Assembly: GCA_029339505.1 (NCBI GenBank)
Contig: JAQISU010001235.1
Location: forward strand, 40,706,315-40,770,314
Length of the DNA: 64,000 bases
Origin: Unio delphinus
Lineage: Eukaryota > Mollusca > Bivalvia > Unionida > Unionidae
Reading direction: 5' to 3'
Under the pieces are notes generated by a model. It worked only from the letters and a program-made list of their open reading frames with translations, was not told the origin of the DNA and did not search any database. The translations under genes and the position numbers were made by a program. Shown one piece after another: positions 37,243-52,394 of this stretch (its first letter is position 1; each line of letters starts with the position of its first letter).

Positions 37243-37545
37243 TAATATCCAGTCATAAATACATTACTGTAGATCTAAACTTTCTACAGACACATTCAAA
37301 TGAATATCCAGTCATAAATACATTACTGTAGATGTAAACTTTCTACAGACACATTCAAATGAATATCCAGTCATAAATACATTACTGTAGATCTAAACTT
37401 TCTACAGACACATTCAAATGAATATCCAGTCATAAATACATTACTGTAGATCTAAACTTTCTACAGACACATTCAAATGAATATCCAGTCATAAATACAT
37501 TACTGTAGATCTAAACTTTATACAGACACATTCAAATGAATATCC
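37243..37545. repeat. Minisatellite, 59-bp unit
   Basis: Five copies with AATATCCAGTCATAAATACA, TTACTGTAGATCTAAACTTT and CTACAGACACATTCAAATG. Nearly identical, with one T>G and one C>A difference, so the expansion is recent. Confidence 0.95.
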
Positions 37546-37657
37546 TAGAGTTTGAATGTTTATTGTTGTTCCACTGACCAAATTCTATAAAGTCGAACTA
37601 TGCGAATATATACTGAACTTGCACATTCTTATTAAAGCAATTATATTGTCTGAGTCA

Positions 37658-40668
<3,011 letters not shown>

Positions 40669-43095
40669 TTGATGTTGACATTGTCAACGCTTGTACTTAA
40701 ATTAGTTGATTTGTGTTGACATTGTCAAGGCTTGTACTTAAATTAGTTGATTTGTGTTGACATTGTCAAGGCTTGTACTTAAATTAGTTGATTTTTGTTG
40801 ACATTGACAACGCTTGTACTTAAATTAGTTGATTTGTGTTGACATTGTCAAGGCTTGTACTTAAATTAGTTGATTTTTGTTGACATTGTCAACGCTTGTA
40901 CTTAAATTAGTTGATTTTTAATGACATTGTCAACGCTTGTACTTAAATTAGTTGATTTTTGTTGACATTGTCAAGGCGTGTACTTAAATTAGTTGATTTT
41001 TGTTGACATTGTCAACGCTTGTACTTAAATTAGTTGATTTTTGTTGACATTGTCAACGCTTGTACTTAAATTAGTTGATTTTTGTTGACATTGTCAAGGC
41101 TTGTACTTAAATTAGTTGATTTATGTTGACATTGACAACGCGTGTACTTAAATTAGTTGATTTTTGTTGACATTGACAACGCTTGTACTTAAATTAGTTG
41201 ATTTTTGTTGACATTGACAACGCTTGTACTTAAATTAGTTGATTTTTGTTGACATTGTCAAGGCATGTACCTAAATTAGTTGATTTTTGTTGACATTGTC
41301 AAGGCAAGTACTTAAATTAGTTGATTTTTGTTGACATTGTCAAGGCGTGTACTTAAATTTGTTGATTTTTGTTGACATTGACAACGCTTGTACTTAAATT
41401 AGTTGATTTTTGTTGACATTGTCAACGCTTGTACTTAAATTAGTTGATTTTTGTTGACATTGTCAAGGCGTGTACTTAAATTAGTTGATTTTTGTTGACA
41501 TTGTCAAGGCGTGTACTTAAATTAGTTGATTTTTGTTGACATTGTCAAGGCGTGTACTTAAATTAGTTGATTTTTGTTGACATTGTCAACGCTTGTACTT
41601 AAATTAGTTGATTTTTGTTGACATTGTCAAGGCGTGTACTTAAATTAGTTGATTTTTGTTGACATTGTCAACGCTTGTACTTAAATTAGTTGATTTTTGT
41701 TGACATTGTCAACGCTTGTACTTAAATTAGTTGATTTTTGTTGACATTGTCAAGGCGTGTACTTAAATTAGTTGATTTTTGTTGACATTGTCAAGGCTTG
41801 TACTTAAATTAGTTGATTTTTGTTGACATTGTCTAAGCTTGTACTTAAATTAGTTAGTTTTTGTTGACATTGTCAAGGCTTGTACTTAAATTAGTTGATT
41901 TTTTTTTTTACCTTGTCAAAGCTTGTATTTACATTAGTTGATTTGTTACATTGTCCAGGCTTGTACTTAAATTAGTTGAGTTTGTTTTACATTGTCAAGG
42001 CTTGTACTTAAATTAGTTGATTTTTGTTGACATTGTCAAGGCGTGTACTTAAATTAGTTGATATTTGTTGACATTGTCAAGGCGTGTACTTAAATTAGTT
42101 GATTTTTGTTGACATTGTCAAGGCTTGTACTTAAATTAGTTGATTTTTGTTGACATTGTCAACGCTTGTACTTAAATTAGTTGATTTTTGTTTACATTGT
42201 CAAGGCTTGTACTTAAATTAGTTGATTTTTGTTGACATTGTCAACGCTTGTACTTACTTTAGTTGATTTTGTTGACATTGTCAAGGTTTGTACTTACATT
42301 AGTTGAGTTTTGTTGGCATTGTCAACGCTTGTACCTAAATTAGTTGATTTTTGTTGACATTGTTAAAAGCTTGTACTTAATTTAGTTGATTTGTTTACAT
42401 TGTCAAGACACGTATTTAAATTATTGGATTTTTTACATTGTCAAGGCTTGTACTTAAATTAGTTGATTTTTTTTTTACCTTGTCAAAGCTTGTATTTACA
42501 TTAGTTGATTTGTTACATTGTCCAGGCTTGTACTTAAATTAGTTGAGTTTGTTTTACATTGTCAAGGCTTGTACTTAAATTAGTTGATTTTTGTTGACAT
42601 TGTCAAGGCGTGTACTTAAATTAGTTGATATTTGTTGACATTGTCAAGGCGTGTACTTAAATTAGTTGATTTTTGTTGACATTGTCAAGGCTTGTACTTA
42701 AATTAGTTGATTTTTGTTGACATTGTCAACGCTTGTACTTAAATTAGTTGATTTTTGTTTACATTGTCAAAGCTTGTACTTAAATTAGTTGATTTTTGTT
42801 GACATTGTCAAGGCTTGTACTTAAATTAGTTGATTTTTGTTGACATTGTCAAGGCTTGTACTTAAATTAGTTGATTTTTGTTCACATTGTCAAGGCTTGT
42901 ACTTAAATTAGTTGATTTTTGTTGACATTGTCAAGGCTTGTACTTAAATTAGTTGATTTTTGTTGACATTGTCAACGCTTGTACTTAAATTAGTTGATTT
43001 TTGTTGACATTGTCAAGGCTTGTACTTAAATTAGTTGATTTTTGTTGACATTGTCAAGGCTTGTACTTAAATTAGTTGATTTCGTTACAATGTCA
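40669..43095. repeat. Large satellite array, 41-bp unit with higher-order repeat
   Basis: About 59 copies over 2.4 kb of a unit with GTTGACATTGTCAACGCTTG and TACTTAAATTAGTTGATTTTT. Two unit types alternate (CAACGCTTG and CAAGGCGTG or CAAGGCTTG). A block of atypical units, starting with CCTTGTCAAA at 41911, recurs at 42478, so a 567-bp higher-order unit was duplicated. GTTGACA and TGTCAAC are inverted arms around one T in the CAAC type. Confidence 0.97.
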
Positions 43096-43510
43096 CATTA
43101 CTAATCTAAATAGATGTATGTTAATATTCAGTGTAATTGTGTTCCTTTTCAAACTGCGAGCAGTGCACTTGTTTAAGATAACTTTAAAACTAACAAAAGA
43201 CATAAGACAAAATATAACATTAGAAATAATGAGCATCTAGTATAAACGATAACTTGATAAAACAAAACATATGCAATGAAAGATAATTTTATAAATAGCA
43301 AACATATAACATGAAAATAACTTTATAAATAGTAAACACAGAACATGAAAGATAACTTTATAAATAGAAAACACATGATATCAAAGATAACTCTATAAAT
43401 AACAAACATATGATATCAAAGATAACTTTATAAATAGAAAACATGATATCAAAGATAACGTTATAAATAACAAACATATTTTATGAATGATAACATTATA
43501 AATAGCAAAA
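43096..43510. repeat. Degenerate tandem repeat, unit about 33-37 bp
   Basis: From about 43245 there are six or seven copies of GATAACTTTATAAATAG followed by AAACA and a variable ATGATATCAAA or ATGAAA segment. The first 150 bp are plain single-copy DNA. Confidence 0.8.
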
Positions 43511-44935
43511 TAACGAATTTGTTTTTCTTTTCACATGATATTTGTGAAGCACAAAAGAGTCTTTGAATTTCCAAGTTCAATGAGACTTCCGTTTCCAAAT
43601 ATTATTTAAGATTTCTAGTTATAAAAGAATATATTCAGAGCTTAATTCTTGATATGTACAATATTAAAAAAGTATCCCATTTGTGTTTTATATAAAAAAT
43701 ACATTTCAATGACGCAAACTAAAACATATCACATTTGTGAAAATAAGTTAATTAATGACTGACCACGAGCCCAAACTAATTAAATGTCATGGCATGATTT
43801 GCATGTGAATGCCATCCTTAAATACATTTAAAAATATGGTATTCTTTGAGCTCGATCTATATATGTCTGGCATCAGTATTCACGACAGAGATGTGTAAAG
43901 ATGCTATCAATGGTGTCAGAAAACCGACCAGACCTTTAGATTTTTCTAACGTGTGCGATGGTTCTTTAATTAACTGGTGTAATGAACAGTTCACTTAACT
44001 CAATAATGTAATGAAGACAACACATAAATCACTGATATAATGAACAACAAAGATAAATCGGGATAATTCGTGCATGGTAAATATAACTCTGCATACACAA
44101 GCCTTTTCATGCTTAATAATAATATATAAATACAGTGTTATAGCCTGTAAAAAGTAAATTGCCTTTAAAAAGAATTATTTTGCAGAGAGAAAAGAACGGA
44201 CGTTTACAATCTAAACTTCTGATCTAACTTTTCACCAGTGATTAATTTTCTTTTCAGTTTGAATATGAAGAACTTGAAAGATGACTAATTGCGATTGCCA
44301 GCCACAATGAATACATAAGAGTATAGAATATGATTAAATATACACAGATATGTACAAATAAAAGGGATCATGTGTAAGTTGCTGAGTGCATTCTGACCTC
44401 GTTTGTGTCTAACCTCGTTAAATTGAATTTTTAAAACTTGTGGCTTCTTATATAGCCAAGACTGGCAATTGGTGCCGATTTTTTGAAGTTACAACTATGT
44501 AACACGGGTTAATATATCTATTGTGTTCCCCTTTAATGCAAAGTGAAAAGTTATTTCTTTTTCTGTAAAAATAAGATTCCAGTGCAAAATACATCACGAC
44601 CAGGAAAAATATGGACAAAGATATATTTAGACTAGGACATAATTGGACTAGGACCAAATTTGATTCGGATATAATTCAAACTATAGTGTGAATTAAGTAC
44701 TTTTCAATTTACATTACCTACTGGCTTATGAATTAGCTTCAATAGCAAAATTCATTAATCCAAACCTGCATTCGCATGATGTATTGGCATATATTATGAA
44801 GTTTATTTAAGAATAATTACTGGAACAAGCAATATAGTTTGTAAATAAAAAAAAATAACAAGATCTTAATGTTGGTTTTTAGATCAGGTCTAATTGTCAG
44901 CATTAGAAAATTTAGGATTATTACGAAACGCTAAG
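43511..44935. other. No gene recognised
   Basis: AT-rich single-copy sequence. A 69-codon minus-strand frame near 44450 shows no motif. Confidence 0.45.
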
Positions 44936-45525
44936 TATGGTCCGAATCTCCTGATGAGGTCACCAAGACTGTATCGACTTATGGTCCGAATCTTCTGCTG
45001 TGGTCATCAAAATTGTATCGACACATCAAGTATGTATCGACTTATGGTCCGAATCTTCTGATGTGATCACCAAGATTGTATCGACTTATGGTCCAAATCT
45101 TCTTGTGTGGTCATCAAGATTATATCGACTTATGGTCCGAATCTTTTAGATGTGGTCATCAAGATTGTATCGACGACTCATCAAGATTGTATCGAATTGT
45201 GATCCGAATCTTCTGATGTGGTCACAAAGATTGTATCGACGACTCATCAAGATTGTATCGACTTGTGGTCCGAATCTCCTGATGTTGTCACCAAGACTGT
45301 ATCGACTTATGGTCCGAATCTCCTGCTGTGGTCATCAAGATTGTATCGACATATGGTGCGAATCTTCTGCTGTGGTCATCAAAATTGTATTGACACATCA
45401 AGTATGTATCGACTTATGCTCTGAATCTTCTGATGTGATCACCAAAATTGTATCGACTTATGGTCCAAATCTTCTGGTGTGGTCATCAAGATTATATCGA
45501 CTTATGGTCCGAATCTTTTTGATGG
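44936..45525. repeat. Tandem repeat, 44-bp unit, with a 330-bp duplication
   Basis: The unit contains GTATCGACTTATGGTCCGAA, TCTTCTGATG and TGGTCATCAAGATT. Two larger blocks, at about 44938-45145 and 45268-45520, keep the same order of unit variants (CTCCTGATG, CTGCTGTGG, ACACATCAAGTATG, GTGTGGTC), which shows block duplication. Confidence 0.9.
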
Positions 45526-46437
45526 TATTTTAATCTCTCTGAAGATAACACACATTTTAATCTCTCTCTGAAGATAACACACATTTTAATATCTATCAAG
45601 AAAACACATTTTAATCTCTCTCAAAATAACACACATTTTAATCTCTTTCAAGATAACACACATTTTACACTCTCTCAAGATAACACACATTATAATCTCT
45701 CTGAAGATAGCACACAATTTAATCTCTCTGAAGAAAACACACATTTTAATCTCTCTGAAGATAACACACATTTTAATCTGTCTCTCAAGAAAACACATTT
45801 TACACCCTCTCAAGAAAATACGCATTTTAATCTCTCTCAAGATAACACAGATTTTAATCTCTCTCAAGATAACACAGATTTTAATCTCTCTCAAGATAAC
45901 ACACATTTTAATCTCTCTGAAGATAGCACACAATTTAATCTCTCTGAAGATAACACACATTTTAATCTCTCTGAAGATAACACACATTTTAATCTGTCTC
46001 TCAAGAAAACACATTTTACACCCTCTCAAGAAAATACGCATTTTAATCTCTCTCAAGATAACACAGATTTTAATCTTTCTCAAGATAACACATTTTAATC
46101 TCTCTCAAGATAACACACATTTTAATCTCTCTGAAAATAACACACAATTTAATCTCTCTGAAGATAACACACATTTTAATCTCTCTGAAGATAACACACA
46201 TTTTAATCTGTCTCTCAAGAAAACACATTTTACACCCTCTCAAGAAAATACGCATTTTAATCTCTCTCAAGATAACACAGATTTTAATCTCTCTCAAGAT
46301 AACACACATTTTAATCTCTCTCAAGATAACACATTTTGATCTCTCTCAAGATAACACACATTTTACACTCTCTCAAGATAACACACATTTTAATCTCTCT
46401 CAAGATAACACATTTTAAACTCTCTGTAGAAAACAGA
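45526..46437. repeat. Minisatellite, 27-bp unit with a 215-bp higher-order repeat
   Basis: The unit is AATCTCTCTCAAGATAACAC plus ACATTTT. The variant word CACACAATTT recurs at 45711, 45927 and 46141, and each time it is followed by the same order of variants, so blocks of eight units were amplified three times. Long frames on the minus strand (repeating CVILREIKM) come only from the period. Confidence 0.95.
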
Positions 46438-47254
46438 TGTTAAACTCACCCAAGAGTCACTTGAGGAAACATTTTAATTGCAGGAGTCCTTATTATAATT
46501 TATCAGCCTTCTGTTTATCGCAGATGTGTAGAAATGCATGCTTAATTTTCCTATAATGAGATTAACGTTGGTTGCTTGTTTTAGTAAGTAGATATATTAC
46601 CTGAAGCATTTACCTCACAGCGTAGGCTGGTAACTAATATAATTATTAGTACAGAATAACATGTTTTACCGTATGTGAGTTCTGCATTTCAATTGGAGTT
46701 TCTTGATTTGTGTCCTCTTTTCCAATCATTACATGTGCTTTGTATGTTACGTAGCTAACAACACCAAACTCTTTTCTACGTTTTTCACATTTTCTACCTA
46801 TTACAACTCAACAAATAAAACAAATTATGACGTCATGCACGACTTTTAGGATTTATACAAGAATAACAAATGTAGCTCATTATCTTTTCGCTACACAAAT
46901 GTTTTTCCTCTTTTATTAAGTAAATATCTTTCATTTTATGATAAATATATATTATATTTGTGTTTATTTCTAAGAAAAGTAACGATAATCTTTAATTATT
47001 TTCAATTTTCAGATTTGTTTCGCAAATTTATTTTGACTCAATTTACGCTTTTTATTGTCGTATAATATCGACATACCAATGTTACAAGGGAAAAACGACA
47101 TATTAATATTAACTTGAGTTGAAACCAAATATGACACAATGAAAGAATCATTTTGCGACAAAATTTTTAATTTCTATACGATTTGTCCACCCGGCTTTTT
47201 TCATTAACTATGATAGATGATAATATAATCAGTTATACATTTTGGAATCACGCC
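46438..47254. other. No gene recognised
   Basis: AT-rich single-copy sequence. Confidence 0.45.
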
Positions 47255-47540
47255 TTGGCCAATATATGGTTGACTGATAAATTGATATATGTCGCTGACT
47301 GAAATACATTGACATATAAAGTTGACTGTGATATATTGATATATGTAACTGACTGAAATACATTGACATAAAAAGTTGACTGTGATATATTGATATATGT
47401 AACTGACTGAAATACATTGACATATAAAGTTGACTTTGATAAATTGATATATGTAACTGACTGAAATACATTGACATATACAGTTGACTGTGGTAAATTG
47501 ATATATGTAACTGACTGAAATACACTGATATATACTTCCT
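47255..47540. repeat. Minisatellite, 54-bp unit
   Basis: Five copies of a unit with AAGTTGACTGTGATATATTG, ATATATGTAACTGACTGAAA and TACATTGACATAT. Open through in one frame because 54 is a multiple of three. Confidence 0.93.
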
Positions 47541-47796
47541 TTTTGGAGAAAAATATTTTTTACTTATACAATTATTTGAAGATGAGACGAACATAGGGAT
47601 TAGCCTGCTACGGTGATTAGCAAGATGTCTAGCGCCATTTTAAACACAAAACTAGATTACTGGATCAAAGAAAATTATATTTTAGTGAAGAACCAGCTGA
47701 TTTTAAAAGCGGAAATTCCACTGTAGATAATATATCCAACCTAAGCCCAATGATTTAAATATTTAAGGAGAGAAAGAAGTTGGTTTTCTGCTCTGT
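47541..47796. other. No gene recognised
   Basis: Short single-copy spacer. Confidence 0.4.
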
Positions 47797-48200
47797 TTGT
47801 TGATTATGGAAACGTTTCATCGTATTGACTAGAGATTACTTTATTATGGAAAAGTTTCATCGTATTGACTGGAGAATACTTTATTATGGAAAAGTTTCAT
47901 CGTATTGACTAGAGATTACTTTATTATGGAAAAGTTTCATCGTATTGACTAGAGATTACTTTATTATGGAAAAGTTTCATCGTATTGACTGGAGATTACT
48001 TTATTATGGAAAAGTTTCATCGTATTGACTAGAGATTACTTTATTATGGAAAAGTTTCATCGTATTGACTGGAGAATACTTTATTATGGAAAAGTTTCAT
48101 CGTATTGACTAGAGATTACTTTATTATGGAAAAGTTTCATCGTATTGACTAGAGATTACTTTATTATGGAAAAGTTTCATCGTATTGACTGGAGATTACT
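47797..48200. repeat. Minisatellite, 40-bp unit
   Basis: Ten copies of TTATTATGGAAAAGTTTCAT followed by CGTATTGACTAGAGATTACT. Two variants (CTAGAGAT and CTGGAGAT or CTGGAGAA) alternate. Identity is very high. Confidence 0.96.
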
Positions 48201-48440
48201 GTATTTTGAATTTTTAAACGAATTAGTATTAAAATACTTTGGATACTAAACTCCATCTATGCAAATGTTAAAGCTTGAGTGAAAATGCCCAATGGCTTGA
48301 CGTAAATATTTAACTGTCTGACCTGAGTAAGTCTATGTTGTGTTTCATCACCTATTTCATTTTCAATATTTCTGAACGATCTAAAGACCCATTATGTCTG
48401 ACCAGAAACACGGTATAACGCTAGAATTCGCTAATTGATT
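48201..48440. other. No gene recognised
   Basis: Spacer between the 40-bp array and a reverse-transcriptase-like remnant. Confidence 0.35.
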
Positions 48441-48910
48441 TGCACTGCTGTATGCAGATGACGTTTTCTTTGCCTGTGTAATTTCTTCAAAAAACTCATG
48501 TTATATGTATCAAGCAAACACTCGCAAGCAGCACAAGCCGAAAAGTCACTTTATAGATTTGTAGATTAAACTTAATCGGTTTGGTAAAACTGTTTACAAA
48601 AATTTAATTCCAAACATTTGATAATTAAATAGCACCGATTTTGAAAATTAATGGTCGGAGTGCCGGGGTTACTACAAAACAATTGACTCTGAAGCTGTAC
48701 ATGCGTCATTTTCCAAATCTAGTATTGGCATTACGAAACACACAGCACATACATTTATCAAGATAGATTCTGGCATAATGTTAAGACAAGTAGTAAGATA
48801 CAGAAGAATTCTTAATTTACTGTTCAAATTGTTAAATATGGCTGATAATATATTCCGAGAACTATGATGTAATCTACGATTGATATGTGGCGAACGATCT
48901 GACTATTGTG
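48441..48910 (+). pseudogene. Decayed non-LTR reverse transcriptase remnant
   Basis: FALLYADDVFFACVISS (about 48445-48500) looks like the catalytic YADD box of a LINE reverse transcriptase. It is followed in changing frames by words that would suit the thumb region, with many stops. No other box is clear, so the assignment rests on one motif. Confidence 0.4.
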
Positions 48911-48954
48911 CAAATAAAGTCAAGACTCTACTGTTTTAAACAGAATATGAGAAG

Positions 48955-49881
48955 ATTTGGTTAATCAAGGGGTGGGTGATGATAAACTAGTTTGGGTTAA
49001 TCAAGGGGTGGGTGATTAGAAACAGGCTTGTGTCGATCAAAGGGTGGGTGATGAGAAACAAGCCAGGGTCCATCAAGGGGTGGGTGATGAGAAACAAGCT
49101 TGGGTCTATCAATGAGTGGGTGATGATAAACAAGTTTGGGTCTATCAAGGAGCGGGTAATGATAAACAAGACTGGGTCGATTAAAGAGTGGTTGTTGAGA
49201 AACATATTTGTGTCGGTAATGGTGTGGATGATGAAGAACAAGTTTGGATAGATCAAGAGATGCGTGATGAGAAACAAGATTTTGTTAATCAAGGTGTGGA
49301 TGATGAGAAACAAGTTTTGTATCGATTAAAGGGTGGGTGATGAGAAACAAGTTTGGTTAGATCAAGGAGGTGGATGATCAGAAACACGTTTGGGACGATC
49401 AAGTGGTGGGTGATGAGAAACAAGTTTGAGTATATCAATGTATAGGTGATGAGAAACACGTTTTGGTCGATCAAAGCGTAGGATTAAAAGAAACAAGTTT
49501 GAGTTTATCAAAGGGTCGGTGATAGAAAACAGGTTAGTACCAATCAACGAGTTAATGATGAGAAAAAAAATTAGTACGAATCAATGAGTTGATGATGAGA
49601 AACAAGTTAGTACCAATCAACAGGTTGATAATGAAAAACAAGTTAGTACCAATCAACGGGTTGATGATAAAAACAAGTTAGTACCAATCAACGGGTTGAT
49701 AATGAAAAACAAGTTAGTGCCAATCAACGGGTTAATGATGAAAAACAAGTTAGTACCAATTAACGGGTTGATAATGAAAAACCAGTTAGTACCAATCAAC
49801 GGGTTGATAATGAAAAACAAGTTAGTACCAATCAACGGGTTGATGATAAAAAACAGGTTTGGGTTGATCAAGGGGTGGATG
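48955..49881. repeat. Minisatellite, 36-bp unit, two diverged halves
   Basis: Left half: GGGTGGGTGATGAGAAACAA then GTTTGGGTCGATCAAG, degenerate. Right half (about 49560-49860): GGGTTGATAATGAAAAACAA then GTTAGTACCAATCAAC, more uniform. The two share the GATGAGAAACAAG core. All six frames can be open because 36 is a multiple of three. Confidence 0.93.
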
Positions 49882-50755
49882 ATGTCACGGGACAGGAGAA
49901 ACCAGATGTTAGCATGGGTATGTTAAAACCCTGAGCCTAGAATTTTCTCATAGGCAAAATGTCTGAGGTGTCCTACCGTGTTTAATGACATAGTCATAAA
50001 CTCAACGCGCGCGTTAAATTTTGCCAAAGTCAGTTACGTAACCTTGTTCACAGGTAAGTGGCGATTTCTTGGTGGAACAAGGCATTGTCCAATTTTTATC
50101 ATAAACCTCTTTGACAGACGGTTGGGAGGGGCAAAGTCGGATCTCGGTTTGTTCAGAAATAACGCGGAATATCGGCCGTATGCGGCAGCCCACATTTCTG
50201 ATGGACGTCATTTCTGGGACAATATGTTAATATCGAACAGTATTCCCACGGGTGAATTAAGAGTCAGCAGAGATATAATAGGCGATTCTGCTGACGAGGT
50301 CCTTAGTACGAGTATAAGAGTTTAAGATTAGCTTTCTATTGTTATTGTTTGTGTGACTTAGAAGTTAAAACAAAATACTTCGTATTCACGTTTTCACCCC
50401 AATATTCGGTAGAAATGTTTCGTGTCTGTCCGTCTACGTCTGTCGAGATGTGTAAATATCCGGAAATCTAGAAGTCTAAATGTCCGAGTGTCGGAGCTGT
50501 CTAGAGGTGTAAACGTCCGGGGTAGTATCTAAGTGTTTGGGACCGGTGGTTCTAGTAGATGCTGTATGCTGTCTGTACGTATAACTGTAGTGGATCCGTG
50601 AAGGGCAAGCGGCCGATAAAAGTATTGGGCCAACCCTAGGTATTCGGAGAAGCTGTGCGGCGATTCAACAGTTGGTGAATCGTACGGTTGTACAGGGTCG
50701 AGACGCATGTGTGTGTTTCAATTGTGGTGACTATTGAATACATTGTTATATTTAC
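49882..50755. other. GC-richer island of unknown nature
   Basis: It starts TGTCACGGGACAGG exactly at the end of the 36-bp array. It has CpG-containing stretches (CAACGCGCGCGTT at about 50001-50013, CGGCCG, GCGGCGATTC) unlike its surroundings. A 115-codon frame at 49978-50325 has no known motif. The TG start suggests a solo LTR, but I find no target-site duplication or clear CA end. Confidence 0.35.
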
Positions 50756-51570
50756 ACGTAGTTACTTTGAATCTGTAGGATTCCAAGGGATTACATGAAT
50801 CTCAATAACAGTTAGTAACTTGATTATTACATGTAGATGTTTGTACTTGTTGTCGCAATCCATACGTACAATAATGTAATTTGATGTTTGTATTTGTTGT
50901 GCGATAATATAACTTTTGTAATGGTTCCATTTTATATGAAACATTTGTGTAGTCCAGGAGGTTCCTTGGATCTGTGTTTATTTTGTATTAATATTTAATT
51001 TATTTTTTAAATTGTGAATGGTTGTGAAGTGCGATCGTGGGTTGAACGCATGAATTATTGTGTTGATACATCATTTTTTTTCATTCATAATTTATTTCAT
51101 AAATTTACATCATCTTTCACGTATTGTGTTTGTGTTGTTCATTTAATCCACCAACCACTCGGTAACAATTCTGTTACATAAGATGACCATATAAATGAAT
51201 TGTTTTTGTTAAATATAGTGATTATCAAAGATAAAAAATATGAAATTTCCGTAAATAATAAATGACGATGCATTTGATGTTTCCTTGCTAAAGTTGGATT
51301 TTATCAAAGAGATTAACCTGGAAATTTACATAAAACATAGATGATTAAGTGCAATGTTTCCTTTCTAATATATGATGGTGTTTATCATATAGACAATATA
51401 TAATAAATAATGGAATTTCCATAAACAATATATGACAATATGTTTGACGTTTCATTCTTAATAATACTGTTTACCGAATATAAGGCGATAAAAGAATTCC
51501 ATAAACAATAGATGACTGTGCTTGATATTTGGTTGTTAATTTGGGTGTTTATCAATAACAAAATGACGAC

Positions 51571-51571
<1 letters not shown>
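50756..51571. other. No gene recognised
   Basis: Weak repeated words (GAATTCCATAAACAATA, ATATGACAATATGTTTGAC) between 51230 and 51540 suggest an old tandem array of about 100 bp period. Confidence 0.45.
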
Positions 51572-51630
<59 letters not shown>

Positions 51631-51631
51631 T
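51572..51631. repeat. (AAT)n microsatellite
   Basis: About twenty AAT units. Like the other AAT tracts here it may be the tail of a retrotransposon fragment. Confidence 0.95.
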
Positions 51632-51699
51632 TATTCAGTAATTCATGACACCGGCCCATATTAATAAAACAATACAAGTAAATATAATGTACGCCATGG

Positions 51700-52394
51700 T
51701 ATAAAGAGATAGTTATGGTTTTCATCATGAAAATAGATACATAATTGCCAATAATCTGAAGTTAGTTATGGTTTTCATCATGAAAATAGATACATAATTG
51801 CCAATAATCTGAAGTTAGTTATGGTTTTCATCATGCAAATAGATACATAATTGCCAATATTCTGAAGCTAGTTATGGTTTTCATCATGAAAATATATACA
51901 TAATTGCCAATAATCTGAAGTTAGTTATGGTTTTCATCATGAAAATAGATACATAATTGCCAATAATCTGAAGTTAGTTATGGTTTTCATCATGAAAATA
52001 GATACATAATTGCCAATAATCTGAAGTTAGTTATGGTTTTCATCCTGAAAATAGATACATAATTGCCAATAATCTGAAGCTAGTTATGGTTTTCATCATG
52101 AAAATAGATACATAATTGCCAATAATCTGAAGTTAGTTATGGTTTTCATCATGAAAATAGATACATAATTGCCAATAATCTGAAGCTAGTTATGGTTTTC
52201 ATCATGAAAATAGATACATAATTGCCAATAATCTGAAGCTAGTTATGGTTTTCATCATGAAAATAGATACATAATTGCCAATAATCTGAAGTTATTTATG
52301 GTTTTCATCATGAAAATAGATACATAATTGCCAATAATCTGAAGCTAGTTATGGTTTTCATCATGAAAATAGATACATAATTGCCAATAATCTG
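51700..52394. repeat. Minisatellite, 53-bp unit
   Basis: Thirteen copies of a unit with AGTTATGGTTTTCATCATGA, AAATAGATACATAATTGCCA and ATAATCTGAAG. Very high identity, with an alternating GAAGTTAG / GAAGCTAG difference. Confidence 0.96.

Noticed and set aside
40669..43095. CRISPR-like array or integron-like attC series
   Set aside because: Head-to-tail 41-bp units with no variable spacers and no cassette genes.
45586..46324. 165- and 84-codon minus-strand frames of repeated CVILREIKM
   Set aside because: Produced by the 27-bp minisatellite; all phases behave alike.
48987..49926. Repeat-protein-like frames (LIDPSLFLITHP, IGTNLFFIINP)
   Set aside because: The 36-bp array keeps frames open on both strands; no conserved start or flanks.
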